A stretch of DNA of 64,000 nt from Streptomyces sp. SID13726 (GCF_010548375.1 NZ_JAAGLY010000022.1:1-64000), one strand, 5' to 3'. Positions 8,764 to 17,600 are shown, counted from the stretch's first letter. Numbers and translations are program-made. Notes: generated from the sequence alone by a model not told the origin.

Positions 8764-9924
8764 ATGGACCACCGCCTCTCCCCCGAGCTCGAAGAACTCC
8801 GCCGTACGGTCGAGCAGTTCGCCCACGACGTCGTGGCGCCGAAGATCGGCGAGTACTACGAGCACCACGAGTTCCCGTACGAGATCGTCCGCGAGATGGG
8901 CCGCATGGGCCTGTTCGGACTGCCGTTCCCCGAGGAGTACGGCGGTATGGGCGGCGACTACCTGGCCCTCGGCCTCGTGCTTGAGGAACTCGCGCGCGTG
9001 GACTCGTCGGTGGCGATCACCCTGGAGGCCGGCGTCTCCCTGGGCGCGATGCCGCTGCACCTCTTCGGCACCGAGGAGCAGAAGCGCGAGTGGCTGCCGC
9101 GGCTGTGCTCGGGCGAGATCCTGGGCGCCTTCGGCCTGACCGAGCCGGACGGCGGCAGCGACGCGGGGGCGACCCGGACGACGGCCCGCCTCGACCCCGA
9201 CACGGACGAGTGGGTCATCAACGGCACCAAGTGCTTCATCACCAACTCCGGTACCGACATCACGGGGTTGGTGACCGTCACCGCCGTCACCGGGCGCAAG
9301 CCGGACGGCAGGCCGCTGATCTCCTCGATCATCGTCCCGTCCGGGACGCCGGGCTTCACGGTCGCGGCGCCGTACTCCAAGGTCGGCTGGAACGCCTCCG
9401 ACACCCGTGAGCTGTCCTTCGCGGACGTCCGGGTCCCGGCGGCGAACCTGCTGGGCGAACAGGGGCGCGGCTACGCCCAGTTCCTGCGCATCCTCGACGA
9501 GGGCCGGGTCGCCATCGCCGCCCTCGCGACCGGGCTCGCGCAGGGGTGTGTGGACGAGTCGGTGAAGTACGCGAAGGAGCGCGAGGCGTTCGGCCGGCCC
9601 ATCGGCGCCAACCAGGCGATCCAGTTCAAGATCGCCGACATGGAGATGAAGGCCCACACGGCCCGCCTCGCCTGGCGGGACGCGGCCTCGCGGCTGGTCT
9701 CCGGCGAGTCCTTCAAGAAGGAGGCGGCCCTCGCCAAGCTGTACTCCTCGACCATCGCGGTGGACAACGCCCGCGACGCCACCCAGGTCCACGGCGGCTA
9801 CGGCTTCATGAACGAGTACCCGGTGGCCCGTATGTGGCGCGACTCCAAGATCCTGGAGATCGGCGAGGGCACGAGCGAGGTGCAGCGGATGCTGATCGCC
9901 CGGGAGTTGGGGCTGGCGGGTTAA
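8764..9924 (+). CDS. acdH: Acyl-CoA dehydrogenase, short/medium-chain active-site type
   Basis: FAD-dependent dehydrogenase of 386 residues that introduces an alpha-beta double bond into acyl-CoA. It has LTEPDGGSDAGATRTTA, VHGGYGFMNEYPVARMW and the ending IGEGTSEVQRMLIARELGL. The Glu of GEGT is in the catalytic-base position of short- and medium-chain enzymes. Human isovaleryl-CoA dehydrogenase has Ala there and uses a Glu on another helix; the corresponding helix here reads LDEGRVAIAAL, without that ER. It starts 6 bp after the HMG-CoA lyase gene. S. coelicolor acdH occupies this place (from memory) and is linked to branched-chain acyl-CoA use. Confidence 0.88.
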   Translation: MDHRLSPELEELRRTVEQFAHDVVAPKIGEYYEHHEFPYEIVREMGRMGLFGLPFPEEYGGMGGDYLALGLVLEELARVDSSVAITLEAGVSLGAMPLHLFGTEEQKREWLPRLCSGEILGAFGLTEPDGGSDAGATRTTARLDPDTDEWVINGTKCFITNSGTDITGLVTVTAVTGRKPDGRPLISSIIVPSGTPGFTVAAPYSKVGWNASDTRELSFADVRVPAANLLGEQGRGYAQFLRILDEGRVAIAALATGLAQGCVDESVKYAKEREAFGRPIGANQAIQFKIADMEMKAHTARLAWRDAASRLVSGESFKKEAALAKLYSSTIAVDNARDATQVHGGYGFMNEYPVARMWRDSKILEIGEGTSEVQRMLIARELGLAG

Positions 9925-9986
9925 ACCGCAGATCACAGGGCACGCACAGCCTCGACGGGACGGCACCCCGCCCGCTGGACAATTGG

Positions 9987-10005
9987 TGAGGTTAGGCTAA
10001 CCTAC
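9987..10005 (+). promoter_or_regulatory. Iron box (DmdR/IdeR operator) of desE
   Basis: TGAGGTTAGGCTAACCTAC matches the actinobacterial iron box TTAGGTTAGGCTAACCTAA at all but three positions and lies 52 bp before the desE start. Iron-loaded DmdR1 is known to repress such sites in Streptomyces. Confidence 0.85.
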
Positions 10006-10056
10006 CTTCGAACTTTGTCCCGGCGGGCGCTCCGCCCCGTTCGAAAGCAGCCACAC

Positions 10057-11106
10057 ATGCCCAACGCCAGAGCCTCCCATCTCACCCGCCGTGGCATCCT
10101 CGCCGCGGGCGGCGCACTCGGCCTCGGCGGTGTGCTCGCGGCCTGCGGTGACGACGACTCCAGCGGCGGGAGCGCGGCCGAGGAGACGGCGGCTGCCGGC
10201 AAGTCCGGTTCCTGGACCTTCAAGGACGACCGCGGCACCACCGTGAAGCTCGACGAGGCCCCCACGAAGATCGTCGCGTTCGTCGGCGTCGCCGCCGCGC
10301 TCCACGACTACGGCATCGAGGTCAAGGGCGTCTTCGGCCCGACCAAGACCAAGGACGGCAAGGCCGACGTCCAGGCCGGCGACATGGACGTCAGCAAGCT
10401 GACGGTCTTCGGCAACGTCTGGGACCAGTTCAACGTCGAGCAGTACGCGGCGTTCGCCCCCCAGGTCCTCATCACCACGATGTTCGACTCCGCCGGCACC
10501 CTCTGGTACGTCCCCGAGGCGTCCAAGGACAAGATCGCCAAGCTGGCCCCGAGCGTCGGCATCTCCGTCTACGACCGTCAGATCACCGCGCCGCTCCAGC
10601 GGGTGTGGGAGCTGGCCGAGTCGCTCGGCGCGGACATGAAGGCCGACAAGGTCACCGACGCCAAGAAGCGCTTCGAGACGGCCTCGGAGCGACTGCGGAC
10701 GGCCGCCAAGGCGCACCCCGACATCAAGGTGCTCGCCGGGTCCGCGGCGCAGGACGTCTTCTACGTCTCCGGCACCAACCTCTCCGTCGACCTCGAGTAC
10801 TTCAAGGCGCTCGGCGTGAACTTCGTGGAGCCCTCGGCGTCCGTCCTCAAGGCGAGCGGCGGCTGGTACGAGTCGCTGAGCTGGGAGAACGTCGACAAGT
10901 ACGCGGCGGACATCATCATGATGGACGACCGCACCGCGACCATCCAGCCGGCCGACATCACCGAGGCCACCTGGAAGAAGTTGCCCGCCGTGAAGGCCGG
11001 CCAGGTCATCTCCCGCTCCCCGGAGCCGATCCCGTCGTACGACAAGTGCGTGGCGATGGTGGAGAACCTGGCGAAGGCGATCGAGACCGCGAAGAAGGTC
11101 AGCTGA
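10057..11106 (+). CDS. desE: Ferrioxamine-binding lipoprotein of an iron-siderophore ABC transporter
   Basis: The 349-residue extracytoplasmic substrate-binding protein (FecB/BtuF fold) captures ferric siderophore for import. The N-terminus has a twin-arginine-like LTRRGILAAGG and the lipobox VLAAC, so it is probably a Tat-exported lipoprotein. I chose the ATG at 10057 instead of an earlier in-frame start at 10015, because it directly precedes the signal peptide. It is the first gene after the acyl-CoA operon, under its own iron box, and is followed 4 bp later by a siderophore-interacting reductase gene. Position relative to desABCD matches desE of S. coelicolor (from memory). Confidence 0.88.
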   Translation: MPNARASHLTRRGILAAGGALGLGGVLAACGDDDSSGGSAAEETAAAGKSGSWTFKDDRGTTVKLDEAPTKIVAFVGVAAALHDYGIEVKGVFGPTKTKDGKADVQAGDMDVSKLTVFGNVWDQFNVEQYAAFAPQVLITTMFDSAGTLWYVPEASKDKIAKLAPSVGISVYDRQITAPLQRVWELAESLGADMKADKVTDAKKRFETASERLRTAAKAHPDIKVLAGSAAQDVFYVSGTNLSVDLEYFKALGVNFVEPSASVLKASGGWYESLSWENVDKYAADIIMMDDRTATIQPADITEATWKKLPAVKAGQVISRSPEPIPSYDKCVAMVENLAKAIETAKKVS

Positions 11107-11110
11107 TTCC

Positions 11111-11971
11111 ATGAGTACGGCCGTAGCCGCCCCGTTCCGTTTCTTCTCCCTCCGGGTCGTACGGACGAGGCGGCTCGGGCCGTCTCTCGTCCGGATCGCC
11201 TTCGCCGGGGACGACCTCCGGCACTTCCTCTCCGACGGCCACGACCAGTCGCTGTCGCTGTTCGTCCCCGCCGCCGGGCGGAGCGAGCCCCATGTCCCCG
11301 TGGAACTCGGCGACGACTGGTGGCAGGCCTGGCGCGACCTCCCCGACGACGTCCGGGCGGTGATGCGGTCGTACACACTGCGGTCGCTGCGACGGAACCC
11401 CGACGAGATCGACATCGACTTCGTGCTGCACGAGCCCGCAGGACCCGCCTCCGCGTGGGCCGCCCAAGCGGACCCCGGCGACCCGGTGTTCCTGCTCGGA
11501 CCCGCCGTCGCCGACAACCGGGCGATCCGGTTCCGGCCGCCCGAGGACACCGACCTGGTGCTGCTGTGGGGAGACGCGACGGCCCTGCCCGCCGTCGCCG
11601 CGATCCTCGAAGCCCTCCCCGCCGGGCAGCGCGCCCGGGTCTGGCTGGAGGTGGCGGACGCCGGGGACGTCCAGGACCTGGCCACCGAGGCGGACACCGA
11701 GATCACCTGGCTGGTCCGGGACGAGCACGGCACCGGCCCACTGGCGCCCGACGGCCTCCGCACCGGCCCACTGGCGCTCGACGCCCTCCGCACCGCCCAA
11801 CTGCCGCCCGCCGAGCGGCCGTACGTCTGGATCGCCGGCGAGTCCGGGTGCGTGAAGGAGCTGCGACGGCACTTCGTGCGGGAGCGGGGGATCGACCGGC
11901 GCCGGGTGACGTTCGTGGGGTACTGGCGGCTCGGGCTGTCGGAGGAGCAGCTCAGGGAGTCCGGGGGCTAG
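11111..11971 (+). CDS. desF: Siderophore-interacting protein (ferric-siderophore reductase, SIP family)
   Basis: The 286-residue ViuB/SIP-type flavoprotein releases iron from imported ferrioxamine by reduction in the cytoplasm. The N-terminal FAD-binding barrel contains VMRSYTLRSLRRNPDEIDID (about residues 77-96), where RSYTLR is the flavin-binding motif. A C-terminal NAD(P)H-like domain contains WIAGESGCVKELRRHF and a terminal VGYWRLG. Between the two, residues about 207-226 contain a duplicated GTGPLA-type segment produced by a 30-bp tandem repeat. It is transcribed with desE. The name desF is used for this position from memory. Confidence 0.85.
   Translation: MSTAVAAPFRFFSLRVVRTRRLGPSLVRIAFAGDDLRHFLSDGHDQSLSLFVPAAGRSEPHVPVELGDDWWQAWRDLPDDVRAVMRSYTLRSLRRNPDEIDIDFVLHEPAGPASAWAAQADPGDPVFLLGPAVADNRAIRFRPPEDTDLVLLWGDATALPAVAAILEALPAGQRARVWLEVADAGDVQDLATEADTEITWLVRDEHGTGPLAPDGLRTGPLALDALRTAQLPPAERPYVWIAGESGCVKELRRHFVRERGIDRRRVTFVGYWRLGLSEEQLRESGG
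11731..11790 (+). repeat. 30-bp in-frame tandem duplication inside the SIP gene
   Basis: Bases 11731-11760 and 11761-11790 are two copies differing at two positions, each starting CACCGGCCCACTGGCGC. A third, degenerate unit begins at 11791. The repeat preserves the reading frame and adds ten residues per copy in an inter-domain loop. Confidence 0.85.
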
Positions 11972-12100
11972 GGGGTGCCGTTCGGATCGGGCCGGCGTCG
12001 CGGGGTCTGGCACGCACTCCCCCACAACCTCAAGGGCGCGGGGGACCCCCAGCGGCGTTGTCGTCACTCGCCGACTCCCACGCCCGAACAACCTCGCGCG

Positions 12101-12157
12101 GGAGGGGCCCCCATCGCGTCGCCCGCCGCGGCAGCGGCCGATCGACAAGGCCCCTCC
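12101..12157. repeat. Long inverted repeat downstream of the SIP gene
   Basis: GGAGGGGCC (12101-12109) pairs perfectly with GGCCCCTCC (12149-12157) around a GC-rich 39-base loop that can fold further. It could be a factor-independent or attenuating structure between the two iron-regulated units; no T-run follows. Confidence 0.4.
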
Positions 12158-12242
12158 GCCTCGCAGCCGCACGCACCAGACCCCGCCCAGGCCCGCCAGG
12201 GCACACCGCTCCTCACAGCGGGCCTGATCCAAACGACACCCG

Positions 12243-12283
12243 CCAGGGCCCGTTGCGAACGCCTCTCGCGCAACAGGCCCTGG
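12243..12283. terminator. Candidate terminator hairpin before the desA promoter
   Basis: CCAGGGCC-C-GTTGCG (12243-12257) pairs with CGCAAC-A-GGCCCTGG (12269-12283). The stem is 15 positions with a single C/A mismatch and the loop is 11 bases. The stem is very stable but lacks a T-run, as is common in Streptomyces. It separates the desE unit from desABCD. Confidence 0.5.
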
Positions 12284-12335
12284 TCCGGGGCGAGTGACGG
12301 CAGTCACGGATGGGGCGCGGTTTCGCTGTCGTTAA

Positions 12336-12354
12336 TTAGGTTAGGCTTACCTAA
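12336..12354 (+). promoter_or_regulatory. Iron box (DmdR/IdeR operator) of desABCD
   Basis: TTAGGTTAGGCTTACCTAA differs from the consensus iron box at a single base and lies 75 bp before the desA start. It should give iron-dependent repression of the biosynthetic operon. Confidence 0.9.
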
Positions 12355-12428
12355 GTTTAAGCCGGGGTTCCGCCCCCGCTCCTGCCCTGCCCGCCCCGCA
12401 CGGACCGTCCCCACCGGAGGACCCCCAC

Positions 12429-13871
12429 ATGCGCTCGCACCTGCTCAATGACACGACCGCGGAGAGCTACCGCCGCTCCGTGACCGAAGGAGTCGAGCGG
12501 GTGGCAGCCAAACTCGCCACCGCCAAAAGCCCGTTCACCGGCATCACCGTCGACGCCCTCACCCCCCGCATCGACGAGATCGACCTCGACAAGCCCCTGC
12601 TGGACACGGCGGCGGTGCTCGACGAGCTGGAGGACGTCTACCTCCGCGACGCGATCTACTTCCACCACCCCCGCTACCTCGCCCACCTCAACTGCCCGGT
12701 CGTCATCCCGGCCGTGCTCGGCGAGGCGATCCTCTCCGCCGTCAACTCCTCCCTGGACACCTGGGACCAGTCGGCCGGCGGCACGCTCATCGAACGCAAG
12801 CTGATCGACTGGACGACCGCGCGCATCGGTCTCGGTCCCGCCGCCGACGGCGTGTTCACCTCGGGCGGCACCCAGTCCAACCTCCAGGCCCTGCTGCTCG
12901 CCCGCGAGGAGGCCAAGGCCGACAGCCTGGCCGAACTGCGGATCTTCGCCTCCGAGGTCAGCCACTTCAGCGTCAAGAAGTCGGCCAAACTCCTTGGTCT
13001 CAGCGCCGATTCGGTCGTGTCGATCCCCGTCGACCACGACAAGCGGATGCAGACCGTCGCCCTCGCCCGCGAGCTGGAGCGCTGCAAGCGGGACGGCCTG
13101 GTCCCCATGGCCGTCGTCGCCACCGGCGGCACCACCGACTTCGGCTCCATCGACCCGCTGCCCGAGATCGCCGAGCTGTGCGAGCAGTTCGGGGTGTGGA
13201 TGCACGTCGACGCGGCCTACGGCTGCGGACTGCTCGCCTCGGTCAAGTACCGGCACCGCATCGACGGCATCGAGCGCGCCGACTCGGTCACCGTGGACTA
13301 CCACAAGTCCTTCTTCCAGCCGGTGAGTTCGTCCGCCGTGCTGGTTCGCGACGCGGCCACCCTGCGACACGCCACCTACCACGCGGAGTACCTCAACCCG
13401 CGCCGGATGGTGCAGGAGCGCATCCCCAACCAGGTGGACAAGTCCCTCCAGACCACCCGCCGCTTCGACGCCCTCAAGCTGTGGATGACCCTGCGCGTGA
13501 TGGGCGCCGACGGCATCGGCCGGCTCTTCGACGAGGTCTGCGACCTGGCCGTCGAGGGCTGGCGGTTGCTCGCCGCCGACCCGCGCTTCGACGTGGTCGT
13601 GGAGCCCTCGCTCTCCACCCTCGTCTTCCGCTACATCCCGGCCGCCGTCACCGACCCGGCCGAGATCGACCGCGCCAACCTCTACGCCCGCAAGGCCCTG
13701 TTCGCCTCCGGCGACGCGGTGGTCGCGGGCACCAAGGTGGGCGCCCGCCACTACCTGAAGTTCACCCTGCTCAACCCCGAGACCACGGCCGACGACATGG
13801 CCGCCGTCCTCGATCTGATCGCCGGCCACGCCGAGCAGTACCTGGGAGAGTCCCTTGACCGCGCGTCCTGA
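12429..13871 (+). CDS. desA: Lysine decarboxylase of desferrioxamine biosynthesis
   Basis: The 480-residue PLP-dependent group II decarboxylase converts lysine to cadaverine, the first step of desferrioxamine synthesis. It has the cofactor-binding SGGTQSNLQALLLAR, HVDAAYGCG with the Asp that contacts the PLP ring nitrogen, and VDYHKSFFQP containing the Schiff-base Lys. The start follows CGGAGGACC. desB begins 17 bp before its end, a sign of tight translational coupling. Confidence 0.94.
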   Translation: MRSHLLNDTTAESYRRSVTEGVERVAAKLATAKSPFTGITVDALTPRIDEIDLDKPLLDTAAVLDELEDVYLRDAIYFHHPRYLAHLNCPVVIPAVLGEAILSAVNSSLDTWDQSAGGTLIERKLIDWTTARIGLGPAADGVFTSGGTQSNLQALLLAREEAKADSLAELRIFASEVSHFSVKKSAKLLGLSADSVVSIPVDHDKRMQTVALARELERCKRDGLVPMAVVATGGTTDFGSIDPLPEIAELCEQFGVWMHVDAAYGCGLLASVKYRHRIDGIERADSVTVDYHKSFFQPVSSSAVLVRDAATLRHATYHAEYLNPRRMVQERIPNQVDKSLQTTRRFDALKLWMTLRVMGADGIGRLFDEVCDLAVEGWRLLAADPRFDVVVEPSLSTLVFRYIPAAVTDPAEIDRANLYARKALFASGDAVVAGTKVGARHYLKFTLLNPETTADDMAAVLDLIAGHAEQYLGESLDRAS

Positions 13872-15132
13872 AGTCCCGAACAAAACCTACGATTTCGTGG
13901 GGATCGGGCTCGGCCCGTTCAACCTCGGCCTCGCCTGCCTCACCGAACCCATCGACGAACTCGACGGGATCTTCCTGGACTCGAAGCCCGACTTCGAGTG
14001 GCACGCCGGCATGTTCCTGGACGGCGCCCACCTCCAGACCCCGTTCATGTCGGACCTGGTCACCCTCGCCGACCCGACCTCGCCGTACTCCTTCCTCAAC
14101 TACCTGAAGGAGAAGGGCAGGCTGTACCCGTTCTACATCCGCGAGAACTTCTATCCGCTGCGGGTGGAGTACGACGACTACTGCCGCTGGGCCGCGAACA
14201 GGCTGAGCAACGTCCGCTTCGGCACGACGGTCACCGAGGTGACGTACGAGGACGGCGTCTACTCCGTCGCGACCGCCGACGGTGTGGTGTTCCACGCCCG
14301 GCGACTCGTCCTCGGCACCGGCACCTCCCCGCACCACCCGGAGGCCGTCCGCGGTCTGGGCGGCGACTTCTTCCACAACTCCCGCTACGTGCAGCACAAG
14401 GCGGAGCTCCAGAAGAAGGAGTCGATCACGATCGTCGGCTCCGGTCAGTCCGCCGCGGAGATCTACTACGACCTCCTCAGCGAGATCGACGTGCACGGCT
14501 ACCGGCTGAACTGGGTGACCCGCTCCCCGCGCTTCTTCCCCCTCGAATACACCAAGCTCACGCTGGAGATGACCTCCCCGGAGTACATCGACTACTACCG
14601 CGCGCTGCCCGAGGCCACCCGCTACCGGCTCACCGCCGAGCAGAAGGGCCTGTTCAAGGGGATCGACGGCGACCTCGTCAACGAGATCTTCGACCTGCTC
14701 TACCAGAAGAACCTCGGCGGTCCGGTCCCCACCCGGCTGCTCACCAACTCCGCGCTGAACAGCGCGCGTCACGAGAACGGCACGTACACGCTCGGCTTCC
14801 GCCAGGAGGAGCAGGAGAAGGACTTCGAGCTGGAGTCCCAGGGCCTGGTGCTGGCCACCGGCTACAAGTACACCGAGCCGGAGTTCCTCGCCCCGGTCAA
14901 GGACCGCCTGGTCTACGACTCCCACGGCAACTTCGACGTGTCCCGCGACTACGCGATCGACGTGACGGGCCGAGGCGTCTTCCTCCAGAACGCCGGCGTC
15001 CACACCCACAGCATCACCAGCCCCGACCTGGGCATGGGCGCCTACCGCAACAGCTGCATCATCCGAGAGCTGCTCGGCACCGAGTACTACCCGGTCGAGA
15101 AGACGATCGCGTTCCAGGAGTTTTCCGTATGA
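13855..15132 (+). CDS. desB: Cadaverine N-monooxygenase
   Basis: The 425-residue flavin-dependent N-hydroxylating monooxygenase (lysine/ornithine N-oxygenase family) makes N-hydroxycadaverine. It has the FAD motif GIGLGPFNLGLA near the N-terminus, the NADPH motif VGSGQSAAEIYYDLL and the family ATGYK motif near residue 340. Translation apparently begins at a TTG (13855), inside the end of desA and after GGGAGAG. Its last bases ATGA overlap the start of desC. Confidence 0.93.
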   Translation: MTARPEVPNKTYDFVGIGLGPFNLGLACLTEPIDELDGIFLDSKPDFEWHAGMFLDGAHLQTPFMSDLVTLADPTSPYSFLNYLKEKGRLYPFYIRENFYPLRVEYDDYCRWAANRLSNVRFGTTVTEVTYEDGVYSVATADGVVFHARRLVLGTGTSPHHPEAVRGLGGDFFHNSRYVQHKAELQKKESITIVGSGQSAAEIYYDLLSEIDVHGYRLNWVTRSPRFFPLEYTKLTLEMTSPEYIDYYRALPEATRYRLTAEQKGLFKGIDGDLVNEIFDLLYQKNLGGPVPTRLLTNSALNSARHENGTYTLGFRQEEQEKDFELESQGLVLATGYKYTEPEFLAPVKDRLVYDSHGNFDVSRDYAIDVTGRGVFLQNAGVHTHSITSPDLGMGAYRNSCIIRELLGTEYYPVEKTIAFQEFSV

Positions 15133-15662
15133 CCTTCACCTTCCGCCCGCTGGACCCGCTCAGGGACGCCGAGCTGCTGCACGGTTGGCTCACGCACCCC
15201 AAGGCCGCGTTCTGGATGATGCAGGACGCGAAGCTGGAGGACGTCGAGCGCGCCTACATGGAGGTCGCGGCCGACGCACACCAGGAGGCTCTGCTGGGGC
15301 TCGACGAGGACGGCGTGCCGGTCTTCCTGATGGAGAGGTACGACCCGGCCCACCGCGAACTCGTCGGCCTGTACGAGCCGTTGGCGGGTGATGTCGGCAT
15401 GCACTTCCTCACCCCGGCGACCGACAGGCTCGTGCACGGCTTCACCCGGGCCGTCATCACCGCCGTGATGGCCCACCTCTTCGAGGACCCGGCCGTCGAG
15501 CGAGTGGTCGTCGAGCCGGACGTCACCAACAAGGCCGTCCACGCCCTGAACGAGGCGGTCGGGTTCGTGCCCGAGCGCGAGATACAGAAGCCGGAGAAAA
15601 TGGCCCTGTTGAGCTTCTGCACCCGGGAACAGTTCCTCCTCGCGACGGGGGTGTCCGCATGA
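15129..15662 (+). CDS. desC: N-hydroxycadaverine acyltransferase
   Basis: The 177-residue GNAT-fold acyltransferase of the IucB/siderophore type transfers acetyl or succinyl groups from CoA to N-hydroxycadaverine. GLYEPLAGDVGMHFL and the C-terminal HALNEAVGFVPEREI are typical of this family. I chose the ATG at 15129, which overlaps the desB stop (ATGA); the frame is open further upstream only as a shadow of desB. It overlaps desD by four bases too. Confidence 0.92.
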   Translation: MTFTFRPLDPLRDAELLHGWLTHPKAAFWMMQDAKLEDVERAYMEVAADAHQEALLGLDEDGVPVFLMERYDPAHRELVGLYEPLAGDVGMHFLTPATDRLVHGFTRAVITAVMAHLFEDPAVERVVVEPDVTNKAVHALNEAVGFVPEREIQKPEKMALLSFCTREQFLLATGVSA

Positions 15663-17431
15663 GCCTCGCCGACGCCGTGGCCCATCTCTCCCCCGAGCGC
15701 TGGGAGACGGCCAACCGCCTGCTGATCCGCAAGGGGCTCGCCGAGTTCGCGCACGAGCGGCTGATCGAGCCCGAGGAGACGGACAAGGACCAGTACGTCG
15801 TCCGCAGCGACGACGGCAAGACCCGCTACGACTTCACGGCCGTCCGCCGCGCCCTCGACCACTGGCAGGTCGACGCCGACTCCATCACCCGCCACCGCGA
15901 CGGCGCCGAACTCCCGCTCGCCGCCCTGGACTTCTTCATCGAGCTGAAGAACACCCTGGGCCTGACCGACGAGATCCTGCCGATCTACCTGGAGGAGATC
16001 TCCTCCACCCTCTCCGGCACCTGCTACAAGCTCACCAAGCCGCAGATCCCGGTCGCCGAGCTGATCCGCTCGGGCTTCCAGGAGATCGAGACCGGCATGA
16101 CCGAGGGCCACCCCTGCTTCGTGGCCAACAACGGCCGGCTCGGCTTCGGCATCCACGAGTACCTCTCGTACGCCCCCGAGACCGCGAGCCCGGTCCGCCT
16201 GGTCTGGCTCGCCGCGCACCGCTCCCGCGCCGCGTTCACGGCCGGGGTCGGCATCGAGTACGAGTCCTTCGTACGCCAGGAGCTGGGCGAGGAGACCGTC
16301 GAGCGCTTCCACGGCGTCCTGCGCGACGGGGGTCACGACCCCGCCGAGTACCTCTTCATCCCGGTCCACCCCTGGCAGTGGTGGAACAAGCTCACCGTCA
16401 CCTTCGCCGCCGAGGTCGCCCGCGGCCTGCTGGTCTGCCTCGGCGAGGGCGACGACGAGTACCTGGCCCAGCAGTCCATCCGGACCTTCTTCAACAGGTC
16501 GCACCCCGAGAAGCACTATGTGAAGACGGCCCTGTCCGTCCTCAACATGGGCTTCATGCGCGGACTCTCGGCCGCGTACATGGAGGCGACCCCGGCGATC
16601 AACGACTGGCTGGCCGGCCTCATCGAGGGCGACCCGGTCCTGAAGTCGACGGGCCTCACGATCATCCGCGAGCGGGCCGCCGTCGGCTACCGGCACCTGG
16701 AGTACGAGGCCGCCACCGACCGCTACTCGGCATACCGCAAGATGCTCGCCGCACTGTGGCGCGAGAGCCCGGTCGCGTCCCTCCAGGACGGAGAGTCGCT
16801 CGCCACGATGGCCTCCCTGGTCCATGTCGACCACGAGGGCCGGTCCTTCGCGGGTGCGCTGATCGAGCGGTCCGGGCTCACCCCGGCGGACTGGCTGCGC
16901 CGCTACCTCAAGGCGTACTACACCCCTCTGCTGCACAGCTTCTACGCCTACGACCTGGTGTTCATGCCGCACGGCGAGAACGTCATCCTGGCGCTCAAGG
17001 ACGGCGTGGTGGAGCGGGCGATCTACAAGGACATCGCCGAGGAGATCGCCGTCATGGACCCGGACGCGGTGCTGCCGCCGACGGTCGAGCGGCTGCGCGT
17101 CGAGGTCCCCGACGACATGAAACTCCTGTCGATCTTCACGGACGTCTTCGACTGCTTCTTCCGCTTCCTCGCGGCCAACCTCGCCGCCGAAGGAGTCCTG
17201 GAGGAGGAGGACTTCTGGCGCACGGTCGCCGAGGTCACCCGCGACTACCAGCACTCGGTGCCCGAACTCGCCGACAAGTTCAAGCAGTACGACCTGTTCG
17301 CGCCCGAGTTCGCCCGCTCCTGCCTCAACCGCCTCCAGCTGCGCGACAACAAGCAGATGGTGGACCTGGCCGACCCGTCCGGCGCACTCCAGCTGGTCGG
17401 CACCCTGAACAACCCCATCGCGGGCCTGTAG
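15659..17431 (+). CDS. desD: Desferrioxamine synthetase (NIS synthetase)
   Basis: The 590-residue IucA/IucC-family, NRPS-independent siderophore synthetase condenses and cyclises the hydroxamate monomers with ATP to make desferrioxamines. Recognisable segments include TEGHPCFVANNGRLGFG (about residue 142), HPWQWWNKLTVTF, and KTALSVLNMGFMRGLS followed by the FhuF-like C-terminal domain (FYAYDLVFMPHGENVILAL). It is the last gene of the operon and is followed by a strong intrinsic terminator. Confidence 0.95.
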   Translation: MSLADAVAHLSPERWETANRLLIRKGLAEFAHERLIEPEETDKDQYVVRSDDGKTRYDFTAVRRALDHWQVDADSITRHRDGAELPLAALDFFIELKNTLGLTDEILPIYLEEISSTLSGTCYKLTKPQIPVAELIRSGFQEIETGMTEGHPCFVANNGRLGFGIHEYLSYAPETASPVRLVWLAAHRSRAAFTAGVGIEYESFVRQELGEETVERFHGVLRDGGHDPAEYLFIPVHPWQWWNKLTVTFAAEVARGLLVCLGEGDDEYLAQQSIRTFFNRSHPEKHYVKTALSVLNMGFMRGLSAAYMEATPAINDWLAGLIEGDPVLKSTGLTIIRERAAVGYRHLEYEAATDRYSAYRKMLAALWRESPVASLQDGESLATMASLVHVDHEGRSFAGALIERSGLTPADWLRRYLKAYYTPLLHSFYAYDLVFMPHGENVILALKDGVVERAIYKDIAEEIAVMDPDAVLPPTVERLRVEVPDDMKLLSIFTDVFDCFFRFLAANLAAEGVLEEEDFWRTVAEVTRDYQHSVPELADKFKQYDLFAPEFARSCLNRLQLRDNKQMVDLADPSGALQLVGTLNNPIAGL

Positions 17432-17449
17432 GACGGCCCAACGACCAGG

Positions 17450-17489
17450 CGGGGCACGGGAGTACGGTCCTCCTGTGCCCCGTCTTTTT
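17450..17489 (+). terminator. Intrinsic terminator of desABCD
   Basis: CGGGGCACGGGAG (17450-17462) pairs with CTCCTGTGCCCCG (17470-17482), a 13-bp stem with one G-T pair and a 7-base loop, followed at once by TCTTTTT. This is a textbook rho-independent terminator, rare at this GC content. Confidence 0.85.
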
Positions 17490-17600
17490 CTGGCTCTTCT
17501 TGCGTCTCTTGAGCACATGGTGAGCACAGCATCGTCATAGTGAGTGCCACTACGGTCCACATCTTGCCGTGACCGCGCTCCTTTGGGGGGAGACGAGACG

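Larger units (their letters stand above)
11972..12428. other. Intergenic region between the SIP gene and desA
   Basis: I see no supportable gene in these 457 bases; open frames here lack start context and codon bias. They hold two strong hairpins (12101-12157 and 12243-12283), the desA iron box at 12336-12354, and a ribosome site CCGGAGGACC just before desA. Confidence 0.6.

Noticed and set aside
11731..11813. Possible CRISPR-like repeats
   Set aside because: The units are directly adjacent without spacers and preserve the reading frame of the SIP gene.
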